Origin: Bacteroidota bacterium
GTDB lineage: Bacteria; Bacteroidota; Bacteroidia; Cytophagales; Cytophagaceae
Direction: 5' to 3'
Assembly: GCA_023428135.1 (NCBI GenBank)
Contig: JAEYZG010000010.1
Location: 248,001 to 312,000, forward strand
Length of the DNA stretch: 64,000 nt
How positions within the stretch are numbered: the first letter of the stretch is position 1; every line of letters begins with the position of its first letter. Shown piece by piece: positions 15,245 through 24,665 of this stretch. Position numbers and translations under genes: made by a program. Below the pieces are notes generated by a model. The model made no database searches. It was given only the letters and a program-made list of their open reading frames with translations, and was not told the DNA's origin.

Positions 15245-15865
15245 TTAATTTAGCTCTTTTATCTCCCCCAATGACAACCCTGTCACTTCTGCAATCACCT
15301 GATCACCCAGTCCTTTTTTCTTTAACTCCTTAGCAATTGCTAATTTCTCCAGATACTTTCCTCGTTCCTCACCCAAAGCTTCTGCTTCTTTCCTTATTCG
15401 TGCTTCCAGTTCAAAAGCAGGAACATATTTATTGCTTTTCTTTAATATATCCAGCAATCCAATATCTAAAAAACTTATAAATGACTTTTCAGAAATAATA
15501 AGATGATCGATCACCTGTATGTCGAGGATAATTCCAACCTGGAGAAGCCTGTCTGTAATATCTTTATCCTGATCGCTCGGAATCAGATCTCCACTAGGAT
15601 GGTTATGCACCAGAAGCATTTTCACAGCTCCTTTTAAAACCCCAACTCTGAAAACCTGCATCGGCTCAACAATAGTTTTGTTGGTACCACCCAAGCTGAT
15701 CAGTTCGATATATAAAATCTGATTGTTATTTGCGAGACCGATTGTCCAGAAGTGTTCTTTGTTGCGATCTATTTTCTTTTCCCGCAAAAGGATCTCCTGC
15801 ATAATGCTGTAGACGTCGTCTGAATTGAGTAGTTTAATCTTCTGTTCCTCCGGTTTTACATTCAT
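15245..15865 (-). CDS. RadC-type JAB/JAMM domain protein with extra C-terminal helical tail
   Basis: A 206 aa protein. Residues about 15-145 form the RadC-type JAB domain, with the metal-binding signature HNHPSGDLIPSDQD (His87, His89, Asp98) and a preceding candidate Glu37. The N-terminal helix-hairpin-helix of full-length RadC is absent, as in short RadC homologs on mobile elements. Residues about 153-206 add a charged helix and a motif, KKKGLGDQVIAEVTGLSLGE, that resembles the C-terminal tail of Rpn/PD-(D/E)XK transposase-like nucleases. The role of RadC proteins is not settled despite the old repair label. It ends next to the REP array and is convergent with the transposase. Confidence 0.85.
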   Translation of the reverse strand: MNVKPEEQKIKLLNSDDVYSIMQEILLREKKIDRNKEHFWTIGLANNNQILYIELISLGGTNKTIVEPMQVFRVGVLKGAVKMLLVHNHPSGDLIPSDQDKDITDRLLQVGIILDIQVIDHLIISEKSFISFLDIGLLDILKKSNKYVPAFELEARIRKEAEALGEERGKYLEKLAIAKELKKKGLGDQVIAEVTGLSLGEIKELN

Positions 15866-15984
15866 AGCAAGGTCAATTTGGAGTAAAGTTAAGAGTTTAT
15901 TTGTAATGATATTTTAGCCATACTAAAGTGAGGTTTTTACAATCTTCCATTACAAGTTGCTAAAAATATTACTTACAAAAAATA

Positions 15985-16019
15985 AAAAGAGGCAGACCCA
16001 ATTAGGTGCTGCCTCTTTT
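15985..16019 (-). terminator. Terminator of the 16.0-16.9 kb lipoprotein gene
   Basis: Stem AAAAGAGGCAG / CTGCCTCTTTT (11 bp, 13-base loop), 25 bases beyond the stop on the minus strand, with T-rich sequence following in that direction. Confidence 0.85.
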
Positions 16020-16044
16020 ATTCTGAAATTAAATTAAACGTTAA

Positions 16045-16866
16045 TTATTTCTTAACATTAAATTTAATGTGATCTTGGTTTTTACCTGCTCCAACTTGAC
16101 CATCGTCAACAACTGCAGTAACTTTAATTACAGCATAGTTGTCTTGATTTCTAAGTTTAGCGATATAGATATCGTTAAGTGCAGCATTGGTTACTGAACT
16201 TGTTGAAGTACCTGCAGCAAACGCTGCTTTAGCAGTAGCCCAGTTAGCAGAAGCATAATCAAAAGAATTTGCTTTTACGAAAACTGTTCCGTTAGCGCCA
16301 TCCCAACCTTTAGAATATACTCCTGTTCCTGAAGGTGTCATATCTTGCATATCTTTATCAGTTGCAGTAGAAGATACTCCTGTTAAAGTTTCCAAATTAT
16401 ATGCACCATAAAATCCTGTTGGAGCTAATACATTATAGATAGTTTGGTCAGCTTTTTCAGTCAATGCAGGATTCACTGTATAAGTTGTTGTAGAAGTTGC
16501 ACCCTCCTTATCTTTAACAGTGAAAGTAAAAACTGCAGTTGAGTTAGTAGATGTATAACCTACAACAACGTTATGAGTAGTTTTAGTGTCAAAACCTCTC
16601 TTAATTGGAAAATCTGTTAATGTTTGAGTTGATCCACCTACGGTAACTGTACCATCTATTTGATCAATATCAGCTGGAGCATTGACAGCTACAGTTATAC
16701 TAACATCAGTACCAGCAGCAAAATTACCACTATTTCCACTTGTTGAACTTCCTACATAAGCAGAAATACTTGGTGCTGGCTTCGGATCATCATCATTACT
16801 ACAGCTAGATAAAATTGCAACAGACGCAAGCGCCATCATTGAAAAGAATTTTGAGAATTTTTTCAT
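16045..16866 (-). CDS. Lipoprotein of unknown function, Ig-like fold
   Basis: A 273 aa lipoprotein: signal ending AILSSC (Cys22), then an Asp-rich SNDDDPKP segment that would favour outer-membrane or surface display in Bacteroidota. The region 30-130 (AGTDVSITVAVNAPADIDQI, TAVFTFTVKDKEGATSTTTY) looks like an Ig/PKD-type beta sandwich. The C-terminal half (about 145-273) has no fold I recognise and ends DHIKFNVKK. Single-gene unit with its own terminator; divergent from the DPP IV gene. A binding or adhesion role is possible but not shown. Confidence 0.8.
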   Translation of the reverse strand: MKKFSKFFSMMALASVAILSSCSNDDDPKPAPSISAYVGSSTSGNSGNFAAGTDVSITVAVNAPADIDQIDGTVTVGGSTQTLTDFPIKRGFDTKTTHNVVVGYTSTNSTAVFTFTVKDKEGATSTTTYTVNPALTEKADQTIYNVLAPTGFYGAYNLETLTGVSSTATDKDMQDMTPSGTGVYSKGWDGANGTVFVKANSFDYASANWATAKAAFAAGTSTSSVTNAALNDIYIAKLRNQDNYAVIKVTAVVDDGQVGAGKNQDHIKFNVKK

Positions 16867-17048
16867 ACTTTTTTAAATTGTTTGATTGTTTTAAGTTTAA
16901 AATGTTTTAAAGGTAAAGATATAACTTTTTCTGTTACTCTTGTTCTAGGAAAATGTTTCAAAATCGACCTAAAAATTAGCTATTTTTAAACCGTTTGATT
17001 CTTATTTTGTTTTAAATCACCACAAAGAAATAATAACTTATTAAAATT

Positions 17049-19229
17049 ATGTTAAAAAGATTTTTTTTAATCACATTAATACTTTTCACTCATTCATTAA
17101 CTTATTCACAGTCAAAAAAACCAATCCAGATAGAAGATATCTGGCTCAAAGGCACATTTCGTCCGGAAATTCCTCAGGGATTTTCCTGGATGAAAAATGA
17201 CTCTTACTATACCGAACTGGTCAACGACAATACAATTCAGCGCGTTATCCAATTTGATGCCAAAAATGGAAAAGAAGTAAAAACCATATTCACTTCTTCT
17301 GATATAACTATTCAGCCTCAGATAAATATAGAAGAATATTTTTTTAGTCCTGACGAAAGCATGCTCCTTGTTGCCTCTTCAACAGAGCCAATATACAGAA
17401 GATCGTCCAAAAGTATTTTTTATCTTGTTGACCTTTCCAATAAAAAAGCTACCCCACTTTCCTCTGCAGAAAAAATTGCTTACCCAACCTTTTCACCTGA
17501 TGGTAAGAAAATAGCATATGTAAAAAACAATGATTTATATTTTGCCTTTGTCTCGGACGGAAAAGAAACCAGAATCACATTCACCGGAATGATCAATAAA
17601 ATCATTAATGGCAGTACAGACTGGGTGTATGAAGAAGAATTTGAAATTACCAAAGCTTTTTCCTGGTCAGAAGACAGCAAAAAAATAGCTTTCCTGACTT
17701 TTGATGAATCTGATGTTAAAGAGTACAATATGCAACTTTGGGATGGTCTGTATCCGACAGATTATAGATTCAAGTATCCAAAAGCAGGTGAAAAAAACTC
17801 AGAACTTAGCGTATCATGTTACTTCACAGAGGAAAATAAAACCAAAGAAATTTTCTCAGGCAAAGGAAAAGACCTTTACATTCCAAGACTTCAATGGACC
17901 AAAAATCCCTCTGTGCTAAGCTTCATAAGAATGAACAGACTGCAAAACCACATGGAGATTTTGCATGCTGATGTTTCCACAGGAAAAATTAATACCGGAT
18001 ATGAAGAAAAATCCGATACATATATTGAGATCAATGACAACCTGACCTACCTGGCTGATAACAAACACTTTGTTTTAACCAGCGAAAAATCAGGATTCAG
18101 ACACATTTACCTGTATAACCTGGAAGGAAAAGAAGTTCGGCAAATTACAAGTGGAAACTGGGAAGTCGAGAAAATTTCAGGAATTGAAGAAGCCACAAAA
18201 AAGATTTACTATACCTCTACCGAAGCTTCACCTTTGGAAAGGCAATTTTATGTGATCGGTTTTGATGGCAAGAGCAAGAAACAACTAAGTTCAGGAAAAG
18301 GAACCCATGAAATAGAAATGAGCTCCAATAAGAATTTCTTTCTGGACATCTTTAGTACAATCACTACTCCTCCAGTTGCCACCATATTCAATAAATCAGG
18401 GAAAGAGTTACGTCCAGTCACGGAAAATAAGGAATTACTTCAGAGGATGGCTGCTTTTTCAATCATTGAGCCTGAATTTTTCCAGTTTAAGTCTGCAAAC
18501 GGCGATTCCTTTGATGGCTGGATGATTAAGCCAAAAGAAATTGCAGCTGGTAAGAAGCTTCCAGTAATGTTTTATGTCTATGGTGGTCCGGGCTTCCAGA
18601 CTGTTAAAAATGAGTGGATGGGACCAAACTATTTCTGGTTTCAGGCTTTGGCTGCAAAAGGCTACATCATAGTCAGTGTGGATCCAAGAGGTTGCGGAGG
18701 AAGAGGAGCTTCGCTAAAAAAGATTACCCAAAAAAACCTTGGAAAATATGAAACGGAAGACCTTATTTCTTCGGCAAAATACATTTCGAGCCTCAACTAT
18801 GTTGACGGCAACCGCATAGGAATTTTCGGCTGGAGTTATGGGGGTTATCTTTCTTCCCTCGCCATGACCCTGGGAGCAGATTATTTTAAGACTGGTATTG
18901 CCGTTGCGCCTGTTACAAACTGGAGATTTTATGATACCATTTATACAGAACGTTACCTTGGGCTTCCACAAGAAAATCCTGAAGGCTATGACAAATTTTC
19001 CCCGTTAAGCCATACCGGAAAATTAAAAGGCAACTACCTTCTGATTCATGGAACTGCGGATGACAATGTTCATGTTCAGAATTCAATGATGATGACAGAT
19101 GCTTTGGTAAACAGCAATAAGCAATTTGAGTTATTCTATTATACCAACAAAAATCATGGAATTTACGGAGGTTATACCCGATTCCATTTATATAAAAAAA
19201 TGAGTGACTTTATCGAAAAAAATCTTTAA
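17049..19229 (+). CDS. Dipeptidyl peptidase IV, family S9B
   Basis: A 726 aa exported serine exopeptidase that removes X-Pro dipeptides from peptide N-termini. It has a signal peptide (about 1-20, ending LTYS), an N-terminal eight-blade beta-propeller (about 40-490) and a C-terminal alpha/beta hydrolase domain. The DPP IV hallmark DWVYEEEF places the substrate-anchoring glutamates at about 195-197. The catalytic triad is Ser596 in GWSYGGY, Asp671 in GTADDNVH and His703 in NKNHGIYGG. Length matches bacterial DPP IV. It is probably periplasmic; no T9SS tail is seen. It stands alone with long flanking intergenic stretches. Confidence 0.95.
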   Translation: MLKRFFLITLILFTHSLTYSQSKKPIQIEDIWLKGTFRPEIPQGFSWMKNDSYYTELVNDNTIQRVIQFDAKNGKEVKTIFTSSDITIQPQINIEEYFFSPDESMLLVASSTEPIYRRSSKSIFYLVDLSNKKATPLSSAEKIAYPTFSPDGKKIAYVKNNDLYFAFVSDGKETRITFTGMINKIINGSTDWVYEEEFEITKAFSWSEDSKKIAFLTFDESDVKEYNMQLWDGLYPTDYRFKYPKAGEKNSELSVSCYFTEENKTKEIFSGKGKDLYIPRLQWTKNPSVLSFIRMNRLQNHMEILHADVSTGKINTGYEEKSDTYIEINDNLTYLADNKHFVLTSEKSGFRHIYLYNLEGKEVRQITSGNWEVEKISGIEEATKKIYYTSTEASPLERQFYVIGFDGKSKKQLSSGKGTHEIEMSSNKNFFLDIFSTITTPPVATIFNKSGKELRPVTENKELLQRMAAFSIIEPEFFQFKSANGDSFDGWMIKPKEIAAGKKLPVMFYVYGGPGFQTVKNEWMGPNYFWFQALAAKGYIIVSVDPRGCGGRGASLKKITQKNLGKYETEDLISSAKYISSLNYVDGNRIGIFGWSYGGYLSSLAMTLGADYFKTGIAVAPVTNWRFYDTIYTERYLGLPQENPEGYDKFSPLSHTGKLKGNYLLIHGTADDNVHVQNSMMMTDALVNSNKQFELFYYTNKNHGIYGGYTRFHLYKKMSDFIEKNL

Positions 19230-19638
19230 ATCGGGATTAGGCATTCAAAAATGTCCTTGTTAATCAATTGATAAGAAAACACATTCAAATGATTGATTAT
19301 AATGATTAACAGGATTTTTTTTCAATGACAAACGATTCAAGTGGATTTAAACTAAAAGGCAGCGATTTAATACCAGCAAGCTGACTTAAAGGTCTTTGTA
19401 AAAGAAATGTGATTCGGAAAACAACTTTGTTCCTTTTATCGAAATTATGATGGCAGGAAAAAAGATAATAAAAGGATTTTTTTTACAGAAGGCTTTATTT
19501 GTTTAAATTTAAAGAAAAGTACCTCATGCCGTAGTCTGAATATTAAGAGCATTTGGATAAAATTTTCTCAATATATAGACTCCGGGAAAAGCTTCGGCAT
19601 CTGTTGGGATGGTTAAAGATTAATTATCATTAACGGAA
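19230..19638. other. Intergenic stretch, no feature recognised
   Basis: 409 bp AT-rich sequence between DPP IV and the hemerythrin-type gene. I see no open frame with coding character, no RNA gene and no strong hairpin. Confidence 0.5.
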
Positions 19639-20367
19639 ATGATTACAAAAGACACCCCTTTAAAAGACATAATTGCTCAAAACAGGCTTCTGCAAAGTGT
19701 AGTAGAGAGATTTAATTTTAAGCTGCCCTCCTGGAATGTGAGTGTGCAGCAAGCTTGTCTTTTAAATGGAGAGAATCCGGACTTTGTAATTGGCATTCTG
19801 AAAGCTTTTGATGAGAATACAGATTTTCCTACACAGGAGCTAATGTCATTTAGCCTCACATCAATACTCAATTATCTGAAAAAGACTCATGAGTATTATC
19901 TGAGCAAAAAACTACCTGAAATTGAGCTTTCTATAGAAAATCTGATCAGGGAATATGCTCCCGGTTCTCCCTCTCTGGTACATTCCGGTTCACTTTTTCT
20001 TACTTATAAAGAAGACCTTATCAAGCACATTTGGGAAGAAGAGCTTGAACTTTTTCCTTACATAGAATATCTGCAATCCATCAAACTTCATGGGTTTAAG
20101 TTTGATGTGCATAGCAAGCTGAGCAAATACTCAATTTCAACATTTATTCATAGTCATGATGACCATGAAAAAGGTCTTGAAAGCATAAAAGAAATTATAC
20201 TTGCGGCAGCAAATCAAAGGGAGCCGGTAATGGCTTACAGAATATTTTTGATTCAGCTGGAGATTTTTTCAAAAGACCTTCAGAAACACTCAATGGTTGA
20301 AGATGAGATACTTATTCCGCTCGCTCTTAAATTGGAAAAAGAGTTGAATAATGTTTTAAGAAACTGA
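19639..20367 (+). CDS. Hemerythrin-domain protein, RIC/ScdA/YtfE-like without the Cys motif
   Basis: A 242 aa cytoplasmic protein with a two-part layout like iron-sulfur repair proteins. Residues 1-60 form a DUF542-like helical domain (TPLKDIIAQNRLLQSVVERF). Residues 80-235 form a hemerythrin four-helix bundle with candidate diiron ligands in THEYYL, HIWEEELELFP, HSHDDHEKG and KHSMVEDEIL. Canonical RIC proteins have a Cys-Cys-Gly-Gly stretch in the first domain; here the same place reads FKLPSWNVSV, so any function needing those cysteines is unlikely. A role in nitrosative or oxidative stress is an inference from the family. Confidence 0.82.
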   Translation: MITKDTPLKDIIAQNRLLQSVVERFNFKLPSWNVSVQQACLLNGENPDFVIGILKAFDENTDFPTQELMSFSLTSILNYLKKTHEYYLSKKLPEIELSIENLIREYAPGSPSLVHSGSLFLTYKEDLIKHIWEEELELFPYIEYLQSIKLHGFKFDVHSKLSKYSISTFIHSHDDHEKGLESIKEIILAAANQREPVMAYRIFLIQLEIFSKDLQKHSMVEDEILIPLALKLEKELNNVLRN

Positions 20368-20726
20368 TTTAGAGCGAATTTTACTAAAAACTTTTATCCA
20401 GGCCATTTTTAGTTGTTACCAATTACACTTATATTCTTATTAAGGAATAAATATGCTATTAAACAGGTCAATTTAGTAAGGATGATACTTCCATTACAAC
20501 AGCTCATTTTTTGCAATTTTTTCACTTTAGATGTGCTGGCATTAATTGATACCAAAGTGACTTAAGGAAAAAATAGGAATAGCTGGACGGCGGGGTTTAT
20601 TATGGCATAAAAAATGTCAATTCAAATCCAAAACAATTCATAAAGATAGCGTTTAGGGAATAAACTCTTTTTTCCTAAAGCACTATTATTAATTTTGCGT
20701 TCAATAAATACTGATTTATATTAACT
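20368..20726. other. Intergenic stretch with a candidate promoter
   Basis: 359 bp without a gene. The only signal I can support is the -7 box at 20690-20697. Confidence 0.5.
20690..20697 (+). promoter_or_regulatory. Candidate -7 box for the TlpA-like gene
   Basis: TAATTTTG matches TAnnTTTG and lies 29 bases before the ATG at 20727. Confidence 0.5.
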
Positions 20727-22148
20727 ATGCGAGTTAGAAACACATTACTTTTATTGTTCTCCCTGTTCGTTGTCAATGCGTTTGCAGGTGGAACGCCGCC
20801 TGCTTATTCAATTAAGGTAAAAGTGAAGGGCATTAAAGATACCACATGCCTCCTTGCTTATCATTTCGGGGACAAACAATATTTGAAAGACACCGCAAAG
20901 GTTGACTCAAAAGGAAACTTTACTTTCGAAGGTAACGCTCCTCTTGAAGGCGGCATTTATCTCGTGGTACTTCCTGATAAAAGATACTTTGAAGTGCTCA
21001 TCAACGAGCAGAAATTCGCTATGGAAACCGATACTGCTGATTATGTAAAAAATATGAAGGTTACCGGGTCAACGGAAAATACTCTGTTTTATGATTATCT
21101 GAAATATCTTAATCCTAAAGGAGAAGAGATGAGTAAGCTTCAGAAAAGCCTTGCTGATGCTAAAAACAAAAAAGATTCTACTGACATTAAGGATAAAATG
21201 AAGGCTGTAAGCAAAGAGATAAATGATTACAGACTAAGTGTCATTAATAATAATCCCAAAACCTTCGTGGCAAAACTCTTTAAGGCAATGATGCCTGTAG
21301 AGGTTCCTCCGGCAGATGAAGCCGCGGCAAAAGCCAAAGGAGATTCTCTATTTACCTACAGATTTTATAAAGACCACTATTTTGACAACATTGATTTCTC
21401 GGATGACAGAATAACCAAAACTCCAGTTTATCACGAAAAACTAAAAGAGTACTTTGAAAATCTTGTTTATCCTAATGTAGATTCCATCAATGCCGCTGCA
21501 GATAACCTTGTTAAAAAGTCAGAAGCAAACAAAGAGGTTTTCAAATACACGGTATGGTACATCACTACAAAACACGAAACTTCTCAGCTCATGGGAGCCG
21601 ATGCAGTATTTGTGCACATGGTCAATAAATACTACAAAACGGGGAAAGCTTATTGGGTCGACAAAGAAACTCTAGCTAAAATTGTACAAAGAGCCCAGAT
21701 CCTTGAGCCTCTTTTACTAGGCAAAAAAGCTCCTGATCTGATGCTGAAAGACTCAACAGGAACTTACCGCAGACTACGTGATCAGAAGTCAAAATACACT
21801 TTCGTATACTTCTGGGATCCCAACTGCGGTCATTGTCAGAAAACCACCCCTAAGCTTTATGAAGTATACCTGAAATATAAGGACAAAGGATTGTCTGTAT
21901 ATGCAGTAAATATTGATAGAAAACACAAAGACTGGGTAAATTTCATTCATAAAAATGACCTAGCCTGGACCAACGTTTATGACCCGGATCATACAATAAG
22001 CTTTAGAGACAAATATGATATTTATGCAACGCCTGTTCTTTATATTCTTAACGACAAGCAGGAGATTATTGCAAAACGAGTTTCTCACGAGCAGGCAGAT
22101 GAAATCATCGCTAATTCAATAAAGCATGATAAGGAGAAAAAGAAATAA
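20727..22148 (+). CDS. Thioredoxin-fold thiol-disulfide oxidoreductase, TlpA-like, with DUF4369-type N-terminal domain
   Basis: A 473 aa exported protein with signal peptide (about 1-20, ending NAFA). A DUF4369-like beta domain (about 28-125, SIKVKVKGIKDTTCLLAY) is followed by a charged helical middle (130-320). The C-terminal thioredoxin fold (about 330-465) has the redox pair Cys367-Gly-His-Cys370 in WDPNCGHCQKTTP and a cis-Pro in IYATPVLYI. The CGHC active site suits a periplasmic reductase or isomerase. This three-part layout is common in Bacteroidota. Single-gene unit ended by a strong terminator. Confidence 0.92.
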   Translation: MRVRNTLLLLFSLFVVNAFAGGTPPAYSIKVKVKGIKDTTCLLAYHFGDKQYLKDTAKVDSKGNFTFEGNAPLEGGIYLVVLPDKRYFEVLINEQKFAMETDTADYVKNMKVTGSTENTLFYDYLKYLNPKGEEMSKLQKSLADAKNKKDSTDIKDKMKAVSKEINDYRLSVINNNPKTFVAKLFKAMMPVEVPPADEAAAKAKGDSLFTYRFYKDHYFDNIDFSDDRITKTPVYHEKLKEYFENLVYPNVDSINAAADNLVKKSEANKEVFKYTVWYITTKHETSQLMGADAVFVHMVNKYYKTGKAYWVDKETLAKIVQRAQILEPLLLGKKAPDLMLKDSTGTYRRLRDQKSKYTFVYFWDPNCGHCQKTTPKLYEVYLKYKDKGLSVYAVNIDRKHKDWVNFIHKNDLAWTNVYDPDHTISFRDKYDIYATPVLYILNDKQEIIAKRVSHEQADEIIANSIKHDKEKKK

Positions 22149-22169
22149 TTATTCTATAAATTGTTTATA

Positions 22170-22197
22170 AGGGCTGCAATTGTAGCCCTTTTTTTTA
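22170..22197 (+). terminator. Terminator after the TlpA-like gene
   Basis: Stem AGGGCTGCAA / TTGTAGCCCT (10 bp with one G:T) followed by eight T, 21 bases after the stop codon. Confidence 0.85.
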
Positions 22198-22263
22198 TTC
22201 CTGAAAACTAAAAAAAACACCGTCCTAAAATTTTCTCCTGAAGACATAGCTGTCTAATATCCC

Positions 22264-22908
22264 TCACGGGAACAACTTGTGTAGGGCATTAACCATAAAC
22301 TGAACGGCAAGTGCTGCCTGAAGAATTGCAAGGATCCATCCTATTATTGAAAATGCCGGCATACTAATTACCTTCATAATTTTTCGGGCAAATATCATTG
22401 AAAGAATATTCAAAAATACAATTAGTAGTAGTGCTACTACTACCATCAGATCAGCTTCAATTCCGTTCTCAAATGCCAGACTTGCAGCGGCGATAATAGC
22501 TGCAACACCAATTGGAGAAATGATTAAAGGAACAGTCAGAGGAGAAAGAGCTTTCATTGATAACTCTTTAGGAGAAAGACTATGTAGCTTATTTTCACTT
22601 TCAGCTCCATGTCCTGCAACGGTTTCAGGAGGTTTAAAAGCCAGAATCATTTTTAGAGAAGAAATGAATAATAAGATACTTCCCGCTATAGTCACAGAAG
22701 GAATAGAAATTCTCCAGGCCTTCAGCATTTGGGTAACAACAAGCACCAGCAACAGAATAATGATGAGTGAAAACCAGGTTCCTTTTAACGCAAGTTTTCT
22801 AAGAGTTTTTTCATCCAGCCCTATTGTCAATCCATAGAATAAAGGAATGATTTTAAGAGGTCCTATTGTGATAAAAAAAATTGTGAACACGTACGAAAAC
22901 TGCTCCAT
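22264..22908 (-). CDS. MarC-family integral membrane protein
   Basis: A 214 aa inner-membrane protein with about six membrane segments and the MarC (UPF0056) pattern: FFITIGPLKIIPLFYGL at the N-terminus, SIPSVTIAGSILLFISSLKM and SPLTVPLIISPIGVAAIIAA in the middle. MarC was once tied to multiple antibiotic resistance, but that link was withdrawn and the transported substrate is unknown. It is convergent with the TlpA-like gene and divergent from the HAD gene. Confidence 0.9.
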   Translation of the reverse strand: MEQFSYVFTIFFITIGPLKIIPLFYGLTIGLDEKTLRKLALKGTWFSLIIILLLVLVVTQMLKAWRISIPSVTIAGSILLFISSLKMILAFKPPETVAGHGAESENKLHSLSPKELSMKALSPLTVPLIISPIGVAAIIAAASLAFENGIEADLMVVVALLLIVFLNILSMIFARKIMKVISMPAFSIIGWILAILQAALAVQFMVNALHKLFP

Positions 22909-23044
22909 TGGAATTTTATTTCCGGATAAAACAGGTCATAAAGGAAAATGTTACCCTTGTTGAGGCTGACACCTGTATTGTAAATACCCGAACAATTAAC
23001 ATTTTAATAGCTTCTCATAGTAGAATTGAAATTCTATTTAACCA

Positions 23045-24040
23045 ATGAAAAACAGGATAGCTGGCCAAAACGAACAAGTAACTTTTAATAAAGTAAAACC
23101 AAGAGAAAAAGATCCTCTTCCATCCTGGAATGATGGCCAGACAAAACAAGCAATAATAGAATTTATTAAAAAAGTAACAGATCCAGAAAATGCACAATAT
23201 GTTCCTACGGAAAACAGAATAGCTGTATTTGACAATGATGGTACACTCTGGACAGAACAACCATATTATACTCAAATGGCTTTTTTGCTAGACCGTGTAA
23301 ATGACCTGGCTCCTCAGCATCCTGAATGGGAGGAAGAGCAGCCATATAAGTCTTTACTTAAAAGGGATTTGAAAAATGCACTTTCCGGAGGGTTAAAAGC
23401 AATTTCTGAAATGATTATGGCCACTCATGCCGGAATGACAACCACAGAGTTCGATAAGCTTGTAATAGAATGGATCTCAAAAGCATTGCATCCAAGATTT
23501 GGAAAATTATACTCCGAATGTGTCTTTCTTCCAATGCTTGAAGTGCTGGATTACTTTAAATCAAATGGTTTTAGAAACTATATTGTTTCTGGCGGGGGAA
23601 TAGATTTTATCAGGCCCTGGTCCAAGGCTACATATGACATACCTCCCTCCCAAGTCATTGGGAGCAGCATTAAAACACAATATAAAATAGTTGATGGACA
23701 ACCAGAGTTGTGGAGATTACCTGAAATAAACTTCATAGATGATAAAGAAGGTAAGCCAGTAGGCATATTTGCAAATATCGGCCAACAGCCAATAGCTGCA
23801 TTCGGAAATTCTGATGGAGACATCCAAATGCTGGAATGGGTAACATCACGAGAACCTTCTCTAGGAATGATTATTAAACATGATGATGCACTAAGAGAAT
23901 GGTCTTATACCAAGGAGGCAATGCAAGGAAAATTGGACCAAGTCCTTATAATGGCATCAGAAAAAAAATGGATCATCACCAGTATGAAAAATGACTGGAA
24001 AACCATATTTCCATTTATGGACAAAAGTAAAATAAACTGA
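23045..24040 (+). CDS. HAD-superfamily phosphatase
   Basis: A 331 aa hydrolase. Motif I is VFDNDGTLW, with nucleophile Asp63 and acid/base Asp65. Motif II is probably IVSGGG (about 180). Motif IV is AAFGNSDGDIQMLEW near 260-272. The long helical cap insert (about 75-170) follows motif I. Many Bacteroidota homologs start with a lipoprotein signal before PLPSWNDG; here the first residues are polar (MKNRIAGQNEQ) with no signal, so this one looks cytoplasmic. The substrate is unknown. Confidence 0.88.
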   Translation: MKNRIAGQNEQVTFNKVKPREKDPLPSWNDGQTKQAIIEFIKKVTDPENAQYVPTENRIAVFDNDGTLWTEQPYYTQMAFLLDRVNDLAPQHPEWEEEQPYKSLLKRDLKNALSGGLKAISEMIMATHAGMTTTEFDKLVIEWISKALHPRFGKLYSECVFLPMLEVLDYFKSNGFRNYIVSGGGIDFIRPWSKATYDIPPSQVIGSSIKTQYKIVDGQPELWRLPEINFIDDKEGKPVGIFANIGQQPIAAFGNSDGDIQMLEWVTSREPSLGMIIKHDDALREWSYTKEAMQGKLDQVLIMASEKKWIITSMKNDWKTIFPFMDKSKIN

Positions 24041-24064
24041 TAAATTCCTTGATCCTGAAATTTA

Positions 24065-24262
24065 CTATTCAACCTTCACTTCTTTAATAATTTTTTTAAG
24101 CTGGGCGTCTACATGGGCCTCCAGCTCTTCAAAAGTCATTTGGCCCATCTCGTGCAATAAAATAGCATTCTCCAGGCTAAAGGCACATGCTTCAATATAA
24201 AGAATTTTTGTATGCAGCCTTCTAATAAAAAGTTCATTCGTTTGATTTCGTTTTAAGTCCAT
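24065..24262 (-). CDS. Small protein A, paralog of the gene at 25713 (unknown function)
   Basis: A 65 aa protein starting MDLKRNQTNELF; a longer in-frame start at 24304 only adds a hydrophobic piece absent from the paralog. It shares RRLHTKILY-x-EAC-x-FSLENAILL-x-EM-x-Q with the 64 aa protein at 25713-25907 (24 of 28 identical), while most of those codons differ at silent positions. That is strong evidence that both are real genes under protein-level selection. The predicted fold is two helices. Not recognised as a known family. It lies last in a run of minus-strand short genes including two XRE regulators. Confidence 0.75.
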   Translation of the reverse strand: MDLKRNQTNELFIRRLHTKILYIEACAFSLENAILLHEMGQMTFEELEAHVDAQLKKIIKEVKVE

Positions 24263-24408
24263 AGCAAAAAGATTAAGAAAAAAGATACTAACAATTAAAA
24301 ACACTGTACAACTTTCAGAAAATTACAATGTCAACGATAAATTAAGTTTATTTATTTACCTATAATTAAAAAATAATTTTCCACAATTGGATTATAAAAA
24401 TTCTACTT

Positions 24409-24633
24409 TTAAAAATTGGGGGCTTCCAGTATACGTAAGCGTTCTTCCAGAACTCTAATCCGATCCTGAAGTACTATCATTTCAGCTGAAAGAGAATCTG
24501 CCAAAATCATTAAATTTTCTCCGTGACAAAGCTCATCCATCTGTACATAAATCTTTCCGTCAATTCTTATAATCTCTACATTTTTCCTTGTAACAGTCTC
24601 CACGAAGTTACAAGCTTTAATATTAATTTCCAT
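24409..24633 (-). CDS. Small protein with C-terminal coiled coil (unknown function)
   Basis: A 74 aa protein. The first half (NVEIIRIDGKIYVQMDELCHG) reads as a short beta-rich segment like the start of a phage-type antirepressor or DNA-interaction domain. The second half (MIVLQDRIRVLEERLRILEA) is a leucine-heptad coiled coil, suggesting a dimer. It follows the XRE gene on the same strand with a 32-base gap, so they may be co-transcribed. No recognised family. Confidence 0.6.
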   Translation of the reverse strand: MEINIKACNFVETVTRKNVEIIRIDGKIYVQMDELCHGENLMILADSLSAEMIVLQDRIRVLEERLRILEAPNF

Positions 24634-24665
24634 AGCTATAGCTGTGCAACCTTTTTACATAAATC

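Noticed and set aside
14886..15333. Short frames on both strands in the REP array
   Set aside because: They exist because the palindrome is open in several frames; copies of the array diverge without keeping any frame.
13897..15865. The transposase, array and RadC-like gene as a composite transposon or integrated element
   Set aside because: No flanking target duplications, no outer inverted repeats and no integrase; RAYT genes are not known to form composite elements. Kept as separate features.
19230..19638. Possible small RNA or leader before the hemerythrin-type gene
   Set aside because: No terminator-like hairpin, promoter box or conserved structure visible.
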